Shown: in pieces, positions 1 through 9,574 of the stretch
Position numbering within the stretch: position 1 is the stretch's first letter
Layout: every line of letters starts with the position of its first letter
Assembly: GCA_039801465.1 (NCBI GenBank)
Contig: JBDRUT010000001.1
Span: 88,626 to 152,625 of the forward strand
Source: JAOABV01 sp039801465
Lineage (GTDB): Bacteria > Hydrothermota > Tepidihabitantia > Tepidihabitantales > CAIPLT01
Length of the DNA: 64,000 bases
Direction of reading: 5' to 3'
Notes under the pieces: model-generated
Seen by the model: the letters and a program-made list of their open reading frames with translations, nothing else
What the model was told of the DNA's origin: nothing
The model's database searches: none
Translations under genes and position numbers: made by a program

Positions 1-2328
1 GATACTATTATCTGCACATTTTACAACCAAAACCCAAATATTAAGGGTGGAGTTGGAATTGTCGCACGCTGTAAGCAATCATTGCGGTGGATGAATATTC
101 TACCAAAGTCAAGTTCTGAATCTAATGTTTGGTCGAGAATAAATTGGTCAGAAATATTTTGTAAAATTGAAACAATACCAGCGGGTGCGTTCTTGTTTGA
201 AATATCGTGGTCGGACTCAATAATGATAGACCAAATATTTTTTGTAAATGATGAGATGTCAGCATTAGAAATAGATACATTAAATCCAATCTATGCTTTC
301 CATTCAAAATATGACGATGTATTAAGCTTTATTGTCGCTGAAGATATGAGCACAGTGAATTTAAGAAAAGGCGAACGTATTATTCTTGCGTTTCAAAATA
401 AACCAACAGAAAATAAGCGGTCGTTTATACTGCGAATAAAAGGAAAGTATACAAGACTACCAATATTTTCATACATAAATTCTCCCTTTTCCACTGCCTT
501 TACTCAAGGTCGTCATTTGGCAAGAATACCTAATAGTAAAGAAATTTATATGACATTTGAATCAGAAGGTAAAATCTACCTGTCATTAACTGGTAATGAA
601 GGCAATAATTGGGAAACTGAAAAGGTTGATGAAGGAGTTTATCCTTGTGTTGGTATTAATTGTAAAGGACTTCCTTGGATTGCATATGTTAAAGATGGTG
701 ATTTAATCTGTAAGATGAAAAGAACAGATGGCTCTTGGAAAGAAATACTCATTTTTGATGGTCAGGGAAATCTATTTGCCGGACCACCTTCTATGCAACT
801 TGCAACAATGCCAATTAAAGAAGATGTGATTGATTATGCTTATGTTACTTATCCGGTCTATGAAGGCACAATGCCTGATAGTCCTTCAGAGCAACCGCCG
901 GAAAATATTTCTGCATCTTATATCTATATTACTCTTTTTGATACCTTAGAAGCAAGAACTCATCTTTTAGATATTAAAACTGACCCAAATATTCCGCTAA
1001 GTCATCCTTGTGTTGCAGTAACGCCTGCCGATTTAATCCATATTGTCTGGCAACAGAAAGATGAAATCTGGTATATTACAAATACTAATAAAGTCACACC
1101 CGAGAACTGGAAAGAGGTGCAATGGACGCCGGCTTATAATCTGTCTAATACCGCTGATATTTCAGAACATCCATTTGTTGAGAGTTATGGTGATATTGTC
1201 TCAGTAGTCTGGAAAGAAGGTAATCCTGGTGAAATTATAAGAAAGCAAAGATATGCTTGGGAACCGTCAGAATATGAGAAATGGTCAGTGCCAGAGAATT
1301 TGAGTAATAGCCCAGATGCCAATTCTGATTATCCGCAGATGTCAGCAGGTGATGTTACTTTATGGCAAGAACAAGGCGCTGAAGATAAATATAAAGTCTT
1401 TGCTAATATCCAAGGAAAAATCCTGTGTCTGACACCAGATGCGAATAATGTTAGTTATGTTCACGCTAATGCACTGGTCTTAGACCCAAAAGCACCGCAG
1501 ATTATGGTCTATTATTGCTATACTGATGAGATTACTGAGAATGAACTGTACGAAGTGAAGTTTGATAAGTATCTATTTCCAGATGGTGTTTCAGGTGATA
1601 TTAAAGAAGTAAAGTATTATGATGGTAAAACCGGCAATGAAACTGCTTCGCCATACCTTGTCTTAAGAACTGGTTATATTGATTATGGTGATTGGACAAT
1701 TGATTATGGCAATAGACTTGAGTATCTATTAAAGTATTTAGACCCTTGCAAACATTATCAATTCCAAGCCATCTTTTATCAGGATACAACGGGCACAATT
1801 CGGCAGAAATTAGAAGTAGAGGACACGCTTGAAGCAACAATCCGAATCTATCGAGCAGAACCAGAAACAATCAATATTTTCATTTCGCCAGATAGTTATC
1901 AAGAGGACTTGGAATCAGCATTAGAAATCATTAAGACTCGTGGTCCGTTTGCAATGATTGCTGAATTTAAGGTCTACGAGTATGAAGTTATCTCTGACAG
2001 TGGTGACAGTGGTTCTGGAGCTCAAAGCGCAGGATTAGAGCGATTGGACATTCCAACAATGTTATATGCACCAAAACCGAACCCATTTACTAATCAGACA
2101 CAAATAAGATTTCAGATTCCAGTTAAGACTAAAGTTAATTTGAAAGTTTATAATTCAGCAGGAAGATTAGTAAACACTTTGGTCTCAGATAAGATGAGAC
2201 CTGGATATTACACAATGAGTTGGAATGGCAAAGATGACCAAGACCGAAGTGTCGGTAATGGGATTTACTTTGTGCGACTAATAACCGATGATTACAATGA
2301 AACCAAGAAGATAGTAATGATGAAATAA
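1..2328 (+). CDS. Secreted surface protein with Por/FlgD-like C-terminal sorting domain (5' end missing)
   Basis: The reading frame is open to the left edge of the window; the TTG at 82 is only the first start-like codon, so the gene almost certainly begins outside. The body (roughly residues 130-450 counted from 82) has repeated motifs of the kind VCVGINCKGLPWIAYV, HPCVAVTPADLIHIVWQ and HPFVESYGDIVSVVWK, spaced like the strands of a BNR/sialidase-type beta-propeller. A Ser/Gly/Asp linker then leads to a C-terminal domain starting at APKPNPFTNQT, with VYNSAGRLV and GNGIYFVRL, ending in a Lys-rich tail. This is the type A sorting/FlgD-like Ig fold that directs or anchors secreted proteins in FCB-type bacteria. 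The same tail is found on the proteins at 20474-23554 and 62313-64000. The substrate or ligand is unknown. Confidence 0.8.
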   Translation, partial: DTIICTFYNQNPNIKGGVGIVARCKQSLRWMNILPKSSSESNVWSRINWSEIFCKIETIPAGAFLFEISWSDSIMIDQIFFVNDEMSALEIDTLNPIYAFHSKYDDVLSFIVAEDMSTVNLRKGERIILAFQNKPTENKRSFILRIKGKYTRLPIFSYINSPFSTAFTQGRHLARIPNSKEIYMTFESEGKIYLSLTGNEGNNWETEKVDEGVYPCVGINCKGLPWIAYVKDGDLICKMKRTDGSWKEILIFDGQGNLFAGPPSMQLATMPIKEDVIDYAYVTYPVYEGTMPDSPSEQPPENISASYIYITLFDTLEARTHLLDIKTDPNIPLSHPCVAVTPADLIHIVWQQKDEIWYITNTNKVTPENWKEVQWTPAYNLSNTADISEHPFVESYGDIVSVVWKEGNPGEIIRKQRYAWEPSEYEKWSVPENLSNSPDANSDYPQMSAGDVTLWQEQGAEDKYKVFANIQGKILCLTPDANNVSYVHANALVLDPKAPQIMVYYCYTDEITENELYEVKFDKYLFPDGVSGDIKEVKYYDGKTGNETASPYLVLRTGYIDYGDWTIDYGNRLEYLLKYLDPCKHYQFQAIFYQDTTGTIRQKLEVEDTLEATIRIYRAEPETINIFISPDSYQEDLESALEIIKTRGPFAMIAEFKVYEYEVISDSGDSGSGAQSAGLERLDIPTMLYAPKPNPFTNQTQIRFQIPVKTKVNLKVYNSAGRLVNTLVSDKMRPGYYTMSWNGKDDQDRSVGNGIYFVRLITDDYNETKKIVMMK

Positions 2329-2559
2329 TTAGAAATATTATTAGAAGATTTTAGATATTCGAGAACTACTTGTTGGGCGGTTTTGGGTTAATTTTTCTTA
2401 ATAATTGATAAGGGTTGTATTTTGCATAGCGTCTTTTATCCTTAAACAAATGTTGGAAATTAACCTTTGCTAATTTAAGAGCACATAACCATTATAATTA
2501 AATCTCATAAATTGTATAGTATCTCTTGGACACATTACACACCACCTCCGCCCAGAGTA

Positions 2560-2589
2560 TTGACAGATATACTTAAATTTTTATATAAT
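2560..2589 (+). promoter_or_regulatory. Promoter of rnpB
   Basis: TTGACA at 2560-2565, an 18-bp spacer and TATAAT at 2584-2589. The predicted start (about 2595) coincides with the first base pairs of the RNase P RNA, so this is very probably its own promoter. Confidence 0.85.
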
Positions 2590-2593
2590 TACT

Positions 2594-2960
2594 ATGGAAG
2601 GATAGGTCGGGCGGTCGCTCTAATTCTTACAAAAAGTAAGAATTAGGGAGGAAAGTCCGAACTCATCCAGACAGAGTGCTTGCTAACAGCAAGACATGGT
2701 TTTCTTAAGAAAACCATGATGGAAAGTGTCACAGAAACTATACCGCCCAATTGGGTAAGGGTGAAAAAGTGCGGTAAGAGCGCACTGTTCTGGCTGGTGA
2801 CAGCCAGAACGGACAAACCCCACTCTGAGCAAGACCAAGCAGGAGTTATGAGATGTCTGGCTCGAAAACTCCAGGTAGGTCGCTATGAGTCTTTTAGCAA
2901 TAAAAGACCGAGATGAATGACCGCTAAAACAGAATTCGGCTTACGAACCTATCCTTCCAT
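2594..2960 (+). ncRNA. rnpB: RNase P RNA (bacterial class A)
   Basis: Catalytic RNA that removes 5' leaders from pre-tRNAs together with RnpA. The ends pair perfectly: ATGGAAGGATAGG at 2594-2606 with CCTATCCTTCCAT at 2948-2960 (P1). Conserved cores are present in order: GAGGAAAGTCCGAACTC near 2648, ACAGAAACTATACCGCCC near 2731, a GGTAAGGGTG-AAAA-GTGCGGTAAGAGCGCAC block near 2755-2787, and the 3' TTACGAACCTATCC. The 78-codon ORF inside it is spurious. No clear intrinsic terminator follows. Confidence 0.95.
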
Positions 2961-3139
2961 TACTTTTATTCTCTTTCCTAACAATAATTGATAGATAAGC
3001 GAACAAGTTATAAAAATTATTTTTTCTTATGAATACTAAGAGTTGACTGTTTTCAGATTTTAAATTAAACTTAAACGATGATTATTTATCTCAAAGTTTG
3101 AGTTGTGAGTAAGTTAATTATAGAGTGGTCTTATAATAA

Positions 3140-3904
3140 ATGAGTATTAATAATAATTATTCAGAAATCAAAGGAGTCGTCTTAGCCGGCGGTTTAGGGA
3201 CTCGGTTGCAACCCCTAACTCGGGTAACGAATAAACATCTTCTGCCGGTTTATGACCAACCAATGATTTTTTTCCCAATACAGAAACTGGTTCAAGCCGG
3301 GATTAAAGACATTCTCGTTGTGACCGGAGGCAATAGCGCGGGTGATTTTCTGAAGTTGCTCGGAAATGGAAAGGACTTTGGTTTGAAACGACTCCATTAT
3401 ACTTATCAAGAAGGAGAAGGTGGTATTGCCGAAGCCTTAGGTTTAGCCGAAGAATTTGCTGAAGGAAAACGCGTAGTTGTAATTTTAGGTGATAACATCT
3501 TTGAAGATGACTTGACGCCTTACATTCAATCCTATCTACAACAAGAAAGCGGTGCTAAGATTTTACTCAAGGAAGTTCCTTATCCTGAACGATTTGGTGT
3601 CGCCGAGATTCAGAATAATCGTATTGTCCGAATTATTGAAAAACCGAAAAATCCACCGTCAAATTTTGCGGTTACTGGTATTTATATGTATGACCAAGAA
3701 GTTTTCTCAGTGATTAAAACCTTAAAACCATCAGAACGCGGAGAACTGGAGATTACAGATGTCAACAATTATTATCTTCAACAGCATAAATTGACTTATG
3801 ATATTTTGCCGGGTTGGTGGGCAGATGCAGGTACTTCATTTTCGGCTTATTATCGGGCGATTAGTTTGGTGCGCGAATTGCGTATGAAACAAAATGCTCA
3901 ATAG
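3140..3904 (+). CDS. rmlA: Glucose-1-phosphate nucleotidylyltransferase (RmlA family, short form)
   Basis: Activates a sugar 1-phosphate with dTTP or UTP, the first step towards dTDP-sugars for surface glycans. The N-terminal nucleotide-binding signature LAGGLGTRLQPLT is at about residues 16-28, followed by NKHLLPVYDQPMI; VTGIYMYD, GELEITDVNNYYL and WWADAGT occupy the expected later positions. The protein has 254 residues, shorter than typical RmlA (around 290), lacking most of the C-terminal helices, so substrate specificity is uncertain. It starts at ATG 3140 with no clear Shine-Dalgarno sequence. It lies just before polA and wecB, and together with wecB it supplies nucleotide sugars. Confidence 0.8.
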   Translation: MSINNNYSEIKGVVLAGGLGTRLQPLTRVTNKHLLPVYDQPMIFFPIQKLVQAGIKDILVVTGGNSAGDFLKLLGNGKDFGLKRLHYTYQEGEGGIAEALGLAEEFAEGKRVVVILGDNIFEDDLTPYIQSYLQQESGAKILLKEVPYPERFGVAEIQNNRIVRIIEKPKNPPSNFAVTGIYMYDQEVFSVIKTLKPSERGELEITDVNNYYLQQHKLTYDILPGWWADAGTSFSAYYRAISLVRELRMKQNAQ

Positions 3905-4000
3905 TTTTGTGTGCCCGGTAAACCTAAAACCCAAAATCAATACCATAACAATTCTGCGCCTAAATTATAAGCGAAGAACCCTGGTCGTTCTGTTTTACCG

Positions 4001-6568
4001 ATGAAGGACTTTTTATCTATATCTGTGTCTAAAAAGACAAAAGATAAATCGGTTATCTTAATTGATGGACATTCGTTAGTCTATCGCTCATATTACGCTT
4101 TTATCCGCAACCCCTTACGCAATTCTAAGGGTCTCAACACTTCAGCAATTTTTGGATTCGTTAACTCGCTAAAAAAAATATTAAACAATTTCTCGGCTCA
4201 ATATTTGGCAGTTGCGTTCGATTCCGGCAAAGAGACTTTTCGGCATCATCTCTACGAAGAATATAAGAGTGAACGACCAGAAACACCTAATGACCTTGTT
4301 TCTCAATTGCCGATAATTAAAGAAATTATTTCCGCCTATGGTGTGAAAATACTACAAAAGGAAGGTTATGAGGCTGACGATATCTTAGCCACGATTGCTA
4401 AAAGATTTGCCCAAAAAGGGGTTAAGGTTTATATCGTAACTTCGGATAAAGACTTATATCAACTCGTAAATGATAATATCTTTATTTATGATGTGTATAA
4501 AGATATTGTTTACGACCGCAACAAAACTCAAGAGAAATTTGGCATTAAAGACCCTTCACAAATTAGAGATGTTTTAGCCTTAGCCGGTGATACGATTGAT
4601 AATATTCCTGGTGTGCCTAATATTGGAATCAAACGAGCAGTTGATATTATTCATAAGTATAATTCATTAGACGAAGCATTGGAAAAAGATGAACGACTCA
4701 AGCAATATAAAGAGATTGTCCAGTTGTCAAAAACCTTAGCAACAGTAAAGACTGATGTTAAAATTAAAGCCAATCTCAATCAATTAAAGATAAAAAGACC
4801 GAACATACCAAAATTAATTCAACTCTTTAAAGAACTGGAGTTTAGTTCTTTTTTAAGAGAATTGGCACAAGATATTCCTTTGTCAATGCAAACTCGACTT
4901 TTTCCAGATAAAGACCGGTCGCATCGACCTGAATCAGTAAAAACTAAAAATAAGATGCTTGATTCAAGTTCTTCGGCATTTTGGGCGTTTTGTTACACTC
5001 AAGAAGGACTTTTTATCTATAATGGTAAAGAGACAATTAAGATTACTGATGCTTCTGAAATTAGTCAGTTGATTAACTCAGCAGGTCTGAAGATTGGTTA
5101 TGATATAAAATCCCAAATACATAAATTCAAAGAGAACAAACTTAAACTGGCTGAACCATATTTTGATGTTAAGATTGCTTCTTATCTTTTAGATTCTAAC
5201 CGGAAACGATACGAACTAACGGATTTAGTCTTATTGCATTTACAACAGATTCCGAGTTCAATACCTGATTCAGAACAGCCGTATTTTGCCTATTTGTTGT
5301 ATCAAAAATTAGCACCGGAAATCTTTGCTCAAGGTTTAAGCACGGTTTTTGAGGAGATTGAAATTCCTCTAATTAAAGTGTTGGCAGATATGGAATATCG
5401 CGGAGTCAAGATTGATACGAAACTATTTCAGAAAATATCAGCCGAGATTGAAAATGAACGGGAGTTATTAAAGCAAGAGATTTTTCGTAAAGCCGGAGTT
5501 GAATTTAATATCAATTCACCGCAACAATTATCAAAAGTTTTATTTGAAAAACTGGCTTTACCTAAGACCAAACGGACCAAAACAGGTTTTTCTACAGATT
5601 CGTCGGTGTTATTAGAATTAGCACCCCGAGTTCCGATTGTGCAAGACATCCTGCGCTACCGCGAAATTACGAAATTACAAACGACTTATTTAGAACCAAT
5701 GCAAAAATTGATTAAAACTGAAACAGGTAGAATCCATTGCCAATTTAATCAGACCGGGACAGCAACTGGTCGGTTATCATCTTCAAATCCGAATTTGCAG
5801 AATATTCCGATTCGAAGCGATTTGGGTAAAAAAATCCGACAAGGTTTTATTGCTGAACCCAATTGTCTATTAATTTCTGCAGACTATTCTCAAATTGAAT
5901 TGAGAATCTTAGCCGAACTTTCTGGTGACGAGAAGTTAAAAGAAGCATTTTTATTTAACGAAGACATTCACACCAGAACTGCATCTGAGATCTTTAATAA
6001 ACCTAAAAGTTCAATTTCGGAAAATGAGCGTCGAGTTGCTAAAATGGTTAATTATGGATTGATTTACGGAATTTCCGATTTTGGCTTATCTGTTGGATTA
6101 GGCATCAGTCAAGATGAAGCGCAAAGAATCATTGATGATTTTTTAGCCATCCACTATAAAGTTGCAGAATGGCAAGAGAAAACTATTGCGGAAACTAAAG
6201 AGACTGGTTATGCCAAGACTATTTTTGGTCGGATTCGACCAATACCCGGCATCTTTGCTCAAAATCGGATAATCTATGAAGCATCCCTACGCGCAGCAAT
6301 TAATCATCCGATTCAAGGTTCAGCCGCAGACATTATTAAAAAAGCGATGATTGAAATTTACGAGCAATTGAAGAAAGAAAACTTCTCCGGTGGTATTATT
6401 CTTCAAGTGCATGATGAACTGCTCTTAGAAATAGAAGAGAATCGTATGAAAGAAGCCCAAATGTTAGTAAAAGAAGTAATGCAAAAAAAATATCTGTCCG
6501 AAGTTCCTTTAGTTGTAAACATTGGAATTGGTAAGAACTGGGCATTTGCTCATGATACGGCAAAATGA
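4001..6568 (+). CDS. polA: DNA polymerase I
   Basis: Repair and Okazaki-fragment polymerase, 855 residues. Domains: 5'-3' flap nuclease (residues about 15-290, with VAFDSGKETFRHHLY, EADDILA and TSDKDLYQL), a degenerate 3'-5' exonuclease-like domain (about 325-455) and the family A polymerase domain (about 480-850). Polymerase motifs are intact: DYSQIELR (A), RRVAKMVNYGLIYG (B) and LQVHDELLLE (C). The DxE of exo I and the Tyr/Asp of exo III are absent, so proofreading is predicted to be lost, as in Taq-type enzymes. The O-helix residue that is Phe in most family members is Tyr here (Tyr685, codon 6053-6055). The stop overlaps the start of wecB (ATGA), which suggests co-translation. Confidence 0.97.
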   Translation: MKDFLSISVSKKTKDKSVILIDGHSLVYRSYYAFIRNPLRNSKGLNTSAIFGFVNSLKKILNNFSAQYLAVAFDSGKETFRHHLYEEYKSERPETPNDLVSQLPIIKEIISAYGVKILQKEGYEADDILATIAKRFAQKGVKVYIVTSDKDLYQLVNDNIFIYDVYKDIVYDRNKTQEKFGIKDPSQIRDVLALAGDTIDNIPGVPNIGIKRAVDIIHKYNSLDEALEKDERLKQYKEIVQLSKTLATVKTDVKIKANLNQLKIKRPNIPKLIQLFKELEFSSFLRELAQDIPLSMQTRLFPDKDRSHRPESVKTKNKMLDSSSSAFWAFCYTQEGLFIYNGKETIKITDASEISQLINSAGLKIGYDIKSQIHKFKENKLKLAEPYFDVKIASYLLDSNRKRYELTDLVLLHLQQIPSSIPDSEQPYFAYLLYQKLAPEIFAQGLSTVFEEIEIPLIKVLADMEYRGVKIDTKLFQKISAEIENERELLKQEIFRKAGVEFNINSPQQLSKVLFEKLALPKTKRTKTGFSTDSSVLLELAPRVPIVQDILRYREITKLQTTYLEPMQKLIKTETGRIHCQFNQTGTATGRLSSSNPNLQNIPIRSDLGKKIRQGFIAEPNCLLISADYSQIELRILAELSGDEKLKEAFLFNEDIHTRTASEIFNKPKSSISENERRVAKMVNYGLIYGISDFGLSVGLGISQDEAQRIIDDFLAIHYKVAEWQEKTIAETKETGYAKTIFGRIRPIPGIFAQNRIIYEASLRAAINHPIQGSAADIIKKAMIEIYEQLKKENFSGGIILQVHDELLLEIEENRMKEAQMLVKEVMQKKYLSEVPLVVNIGIGKNWAFAHDTAK

Positions 6569-7671
6569 AGATACTCTTTGCATTTGGCACCAGACCAGAA
6601 GCAATAAAATTAGCACCAGTAATTAAAGAACTTGAAAAACATAAGCAGGATTTTCAAGTAGAAATCTGTCTCACAGCGCAACATCGGCATATGCTTGATC
6701 AGGTGCTAAAGACTTTTCAGATTAAATCTGATTATGACCTAAACATTATGCAACAGGGCCAAACTCTATTTGATATTAATGTCCGCATTTTGAGAGGTCT
6801 GGAAAGATTATTACAAGAGCGTAAGCCTGACTTGATTTTAGTGCAAGGCGACACAACGACTGCATTCGTTTCAGCCTTGGCAGGTTTCTATTGCAAAATT
6901 AGAATTGGTCATGTTGAAGCCGGATTGCGAACTCAAGATAAATTCGCACCATTTCCGGAAGAGATGAACCGAAGACTGATTTCTCATTTGGCAGATTACC
7001 ATTTCTGCCCAACACAACCGAGTAAATTGAATTTATTAAAAGAAGGAATAAATAGCCGAAATATTGTTGTCACCGGTAATACAGTAATTGATGCACTATA
7101 TCTGGCGTTGTCAATGAATCCTAATGTTAATGTGCCGGTGTTAAAAAAAATTAAACCAGAACATAAAATAATTTTAGTAACTGCACATCGTCGGGAAAGT
7201 TTTGGCGCACCGTTTATTCGGATTTGTCAAGCACTTAAAACAATTGCTCAAAGAAATCCTGATGTTGAGATTGTCTATCCAGTTCACCCTAATCCTAATA
7301 TAAAGGATAATGCCCATAAAATCTTAGGAGACCAAGCGCGTATCCATTTGATTGCACCTTTAGATTATTTGCCTTTTTGCCATTTAATGGAGAAATCATA
7401 TTTAATTCTAACTGATTCTGGTGGGATTCAAGAAGAAGCACCGGCTTTAGGTAAACCGGTTTTGGTTCTACGAGATAAGACCGAAAGACCTGAAGCAATC
7501 AAAGCCGGAACCGCAAAACTGGTCGGAACGGATAAAGAGAAGATTGTCGATGAAACCGAAAGATTATTATATTCAGAAGAAGCATATAATAAGATGGCAA
7601 AAGTTAAAAATCCATTTGGCGATGGCAAAGCCAGTCAAAGAATCAGCGCATTCTTAAAAAGAGAAACCTGA
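6565..7671 (+). CDS. wecB: UDP-N-acetylglucosamine 2-epimerase (non-hydrolysing)
   Basis: Interconverts UDP-GlcNAc and UDP-ManNAc for surface polysaccharide synthesis in the cytoplasm. At 368 residues it has the usual family length. Conserved blocks: GTRPEAIKLAPVI (residues 8-20), VQGDTTTA, HVEAGLRT, VTGNTVIDAL, VTAHRRESFG, DSGGIQEEAP and GKPVLVLRDKTERPEA, covering the UDP-binding and catalytic Asp/Glu/His positions known for WecB. It begins inside the polA stop codon (ATGA overlap), an odd partner for a DNA polymerase but flanked upstream by the rmlA-like gene. Confidence 0.95.
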   Translation: MKILFAFGTRPEAIKLAPVIKELEKHKQDFQVEICLTAQHRHMLDQVLKTFQIKSDYDLNIMQQGQTLFDINVRILRGLERLLQERKPDLILVQGDTTTAFVSALAGFYCKIRIGHVEAGLRTQDKFAPFPEEMNRRLISHLADYHFCPTQPSKLNLLKEGINSRNIVVTGNTVIDALYLALSMNPNVNVPVLKKIKPEHKIILVTAHRRESFGAPFIRICQALKTIAQRNPDVEIVYPVHPNPNIKDNAHKILGDQARIHLIAPLDYLPFCHLMEKSYLILTDSGGIQEEAPALGKPVLVLRDKTERPEAIKAGTAKLVGTDKEKIVDETERLLYSEEAYNKMAKVKNPFGDGKASQRISAFLKRET

Positions 7672-7893
7672 AAAAGCATCGTAGAAAATTGTGAATTTAG
7701 AAAAACAGAAAAATTAAGTGATCGCCAAATTGATTGGCTAATTGATGAGACCGATGACTTAAGGAATCGTTTGGTAAACGAACAGTTAAATCACAAGATA
7801 AAAGATTTTAAGCATAACAGCAAAATTAACAGCGAAAGATCCAAGAAAATAGATGAGTTTATCCGCACAATTATTCGCAGTTTAAGAGACTAA
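7672..7893 (+). pseudogene. Short coding-like remnant behind wecB, inside a dispersed repeat
   Basis: Following the wecB stop in the same frame is an open stretch of about 73 codons with coding-like content (for example DRQIDWLIDETDDL, KKIDEFIRTIIRSLRD) ending at TAA 7891-7893. It has no plausible ATG/GTG/TTG start. The second copy of the same DNA near 56380-56540 is broken by stops, so I read it as a decayed gene fragment carried by the repeat. I do not recognise a family. Confidence 0.35.
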
Positions 7894-8081
7894 AAAATTG
7901 GCACAAAATTCCACAAAGAACAAGAATCCAAAGGCAGGGGAGGGGACTATACCCCTGTGTTAGCAATTTTCGCATTTAATTCTTTGAAAATCAATCTGAT
8001 ACATTAAAAATTAATGAGTTTTCAACTTATATTGCCAATATAAATTTATTTGAGCAGGGAAACTTTTGAGTATATATTGGG
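7712..8081. repeat. Dispersed ~370-bp degenerate repeat, copy 1
   Basis: Homologous to 56362-56735. The best block runs from the GAGGGGACTATACCCCTGTGT region (near 7937) to GCCAATATAA (8044) and is nearly identical in both copies; the left part (with the coding-like remnant) is more diverged but still alignable (GATGAGACCGATGACTT against GATGAAACCTATGATTT). GGGGACTATACCCC forms a small perfect hairpin. No transposase or terminal repeats are visible. The rest of the 530-bp gap up to 8201 holds nothing I recognise. Confidence 0.8.
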
Positions 8082-8201
8082 GAAGATGTTGATTTTACCA
8101 ATTTCAGCCAAAATCACAGATATTTTGCGAAATTATGATGACCGATTAGACAATTAAACTCGGCAATATGTTTTACCGGATAATTCCTATATTTTCCTAT
8201 T

Positions 8202-9572
8202 CTACTCCATCCACTCAATTTCAGGAATTTGCAAAGCATCTTTGGAAACATTCGTAACAATCACCAACAAGTAATTATTGGGATATAGATATTTCTTTGC
8301 CAAATCGTTAATATCGTTGAGGGTAATCTTTTGAATATAACTATTAAATTTATCCGGATAATCCAGCCCTCTTTTGTATAACTCAAGATTCATTAGCAGG
8401 TCTATTTTTTCACTGGTTGCGTCATAATTAAAGGGAAAATTTCCAATATAGAAGGTTTTGGCATCATTCAGTTCTTTCTGGTTTGCTCCTTTATCATACA
8501 TCTTCTTAAATTCACGAAGAATAATATTAATTGCTTTATTGGGGTCAGAAGTTTGGGTAGTGATTGCAAATAGTCCGCCATAAAGTCTGCGGTCAAAAAA
8601 TGAGCGGATATCATATGCTAAACCTTCTTCTTCTCTGATTGCCCGACCTAACCGAGAAGTCAAAGGTGAACCGCCTAAGATAAAATTCATTACTCTTATT
8701 CGTAATGAGAGAGGTGAATAATCGTCATCACTTGCAGTTTCGCTAATACCAGGGAAACCTAAAAAGATATAAGATTGATTTAGCTCAGGTTGATGTATCA
8801 TATACCCTTTTGGTCGTTCGCGATATGGACCTGATAAAAACTCCGGAATCCGGATATCCGGTTTACCTTTTCGCATATTAGTAAACTTGTCTTCAATTTT
8901 TTGTAGAAGTTCGTTCTTGTCAAAATCACCTGCGACTACTAAGAATCCGTTATCTATCGTATAGAATTGATTGTAAAAATCGACAATATCTCTAATTGTC
9001 AATTTTGCGACACTCTGAGTATCACCGGACACAGGATGGGTATAAGGATGATTTTGAAATAACAATTCCGAAAATTTTTTCCAGCCCTGATTATAGGGAT
9101 AATCATTACTCTGTTTAATATCACCAATAATCTGCTGTTTAACCCGCTCAAGTTCTTTAACGGAAAACTCCGGGTTAGTCAAAATATCCGTAAGAACATC
9201 TAACACCAAATCAAAATCTTTTTTCAGACATCGGAGATGAAGGCAACTATAATCATAAGATGTCCAATCGGATAATACTGCACCAACAAATTCCAGTTCT
9301 GCACTCAATTTTAATGCTGAGCGCTTTTTGGTTCCGCGGGTAAGCATCTTATTAGTTAAGTTTGCTAATCCTTCTTTGCCAACCGGGTCATAAGCACTAC
9401 CAGATTTATTTACCCAGCGCATCTCAATCATGGGCAATCGACTGGTAGGATAAGTTAAAACAACTAATCCACAATTAAGGCTATCCCGTGAAATTGGTAA
9501 AGCATCTATTTCACAAGTCAAAAAACAGATTGCAATAAAAAGATATGGAATTATTAGTTTTAGTCTTTTCAT
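8202..9572 (-). CDS. M16 family peptidase-like protein, inactive-type partner
   Basis: 456-residue insulinase/processing-peptidase-like protein with an N-terminal signal peptide (MKRLKLIIPYLFIAICFLTC). The place where M16 enzymes have the HxxEH zinc motif reads LANLTNKML, so it cannot bind the metal in the usual way. It keeps the later SRLGRAIREEEGLAY segment with the Arg/Tyr pair typical of the non-catalytic subunit in two-component M16 enzymes. It lies 2 bp downstream of the active subunit and they presumably form one periplasmic heterodimer that degrades peptides. M16 fold is seen; heterodimer is inferred. Confidence 0.9.
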   Translation of the reverse strand: MKRLKLIIPYLFIAICFLTCEIDALPISRDSLNCGLVVLTYPTSRLPMIEMRWVNKSGSAYDPVGKEGLANLTNKMLTRGTKKRSALKLSAELEFVGAVLSDWTSYDYSCLHLRCLKKDFDLVLDVLTDILTNPEFSVKELERVKQQIIGDIKQSNDYPYNQGWKKFSELLFQNHPYTHPVSGDTQSVAKLTIRDIVDFYNQFYTIDNGFLVVAGDFDKNELLQKIEDKFTNMRKGKPDIRIPEFLSGPYRERPKGYMIHQPELNQSYIFLGFPGISETASDDDYSPLSLRIRVMNFILGGSPLTSRLGRAIREEEGLAYDIRSFFDRRLYGGLFAITTQTSDPNKAINIILREFKKMYDKGANQKELNDAKTFYIGNFPFNYDATSEKIDLLMNLELYKRGLDYPDKFNSYIQKITLNDINDLAKKYLYPNNYLLVIVTNVSKDALQIPEIEWME

Positions 9573-9574
9573 TT

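Noticed and set aside
2680..2916. 78-codon ORF
   Set aside because: It lies entirely inside the RNase P RNA.
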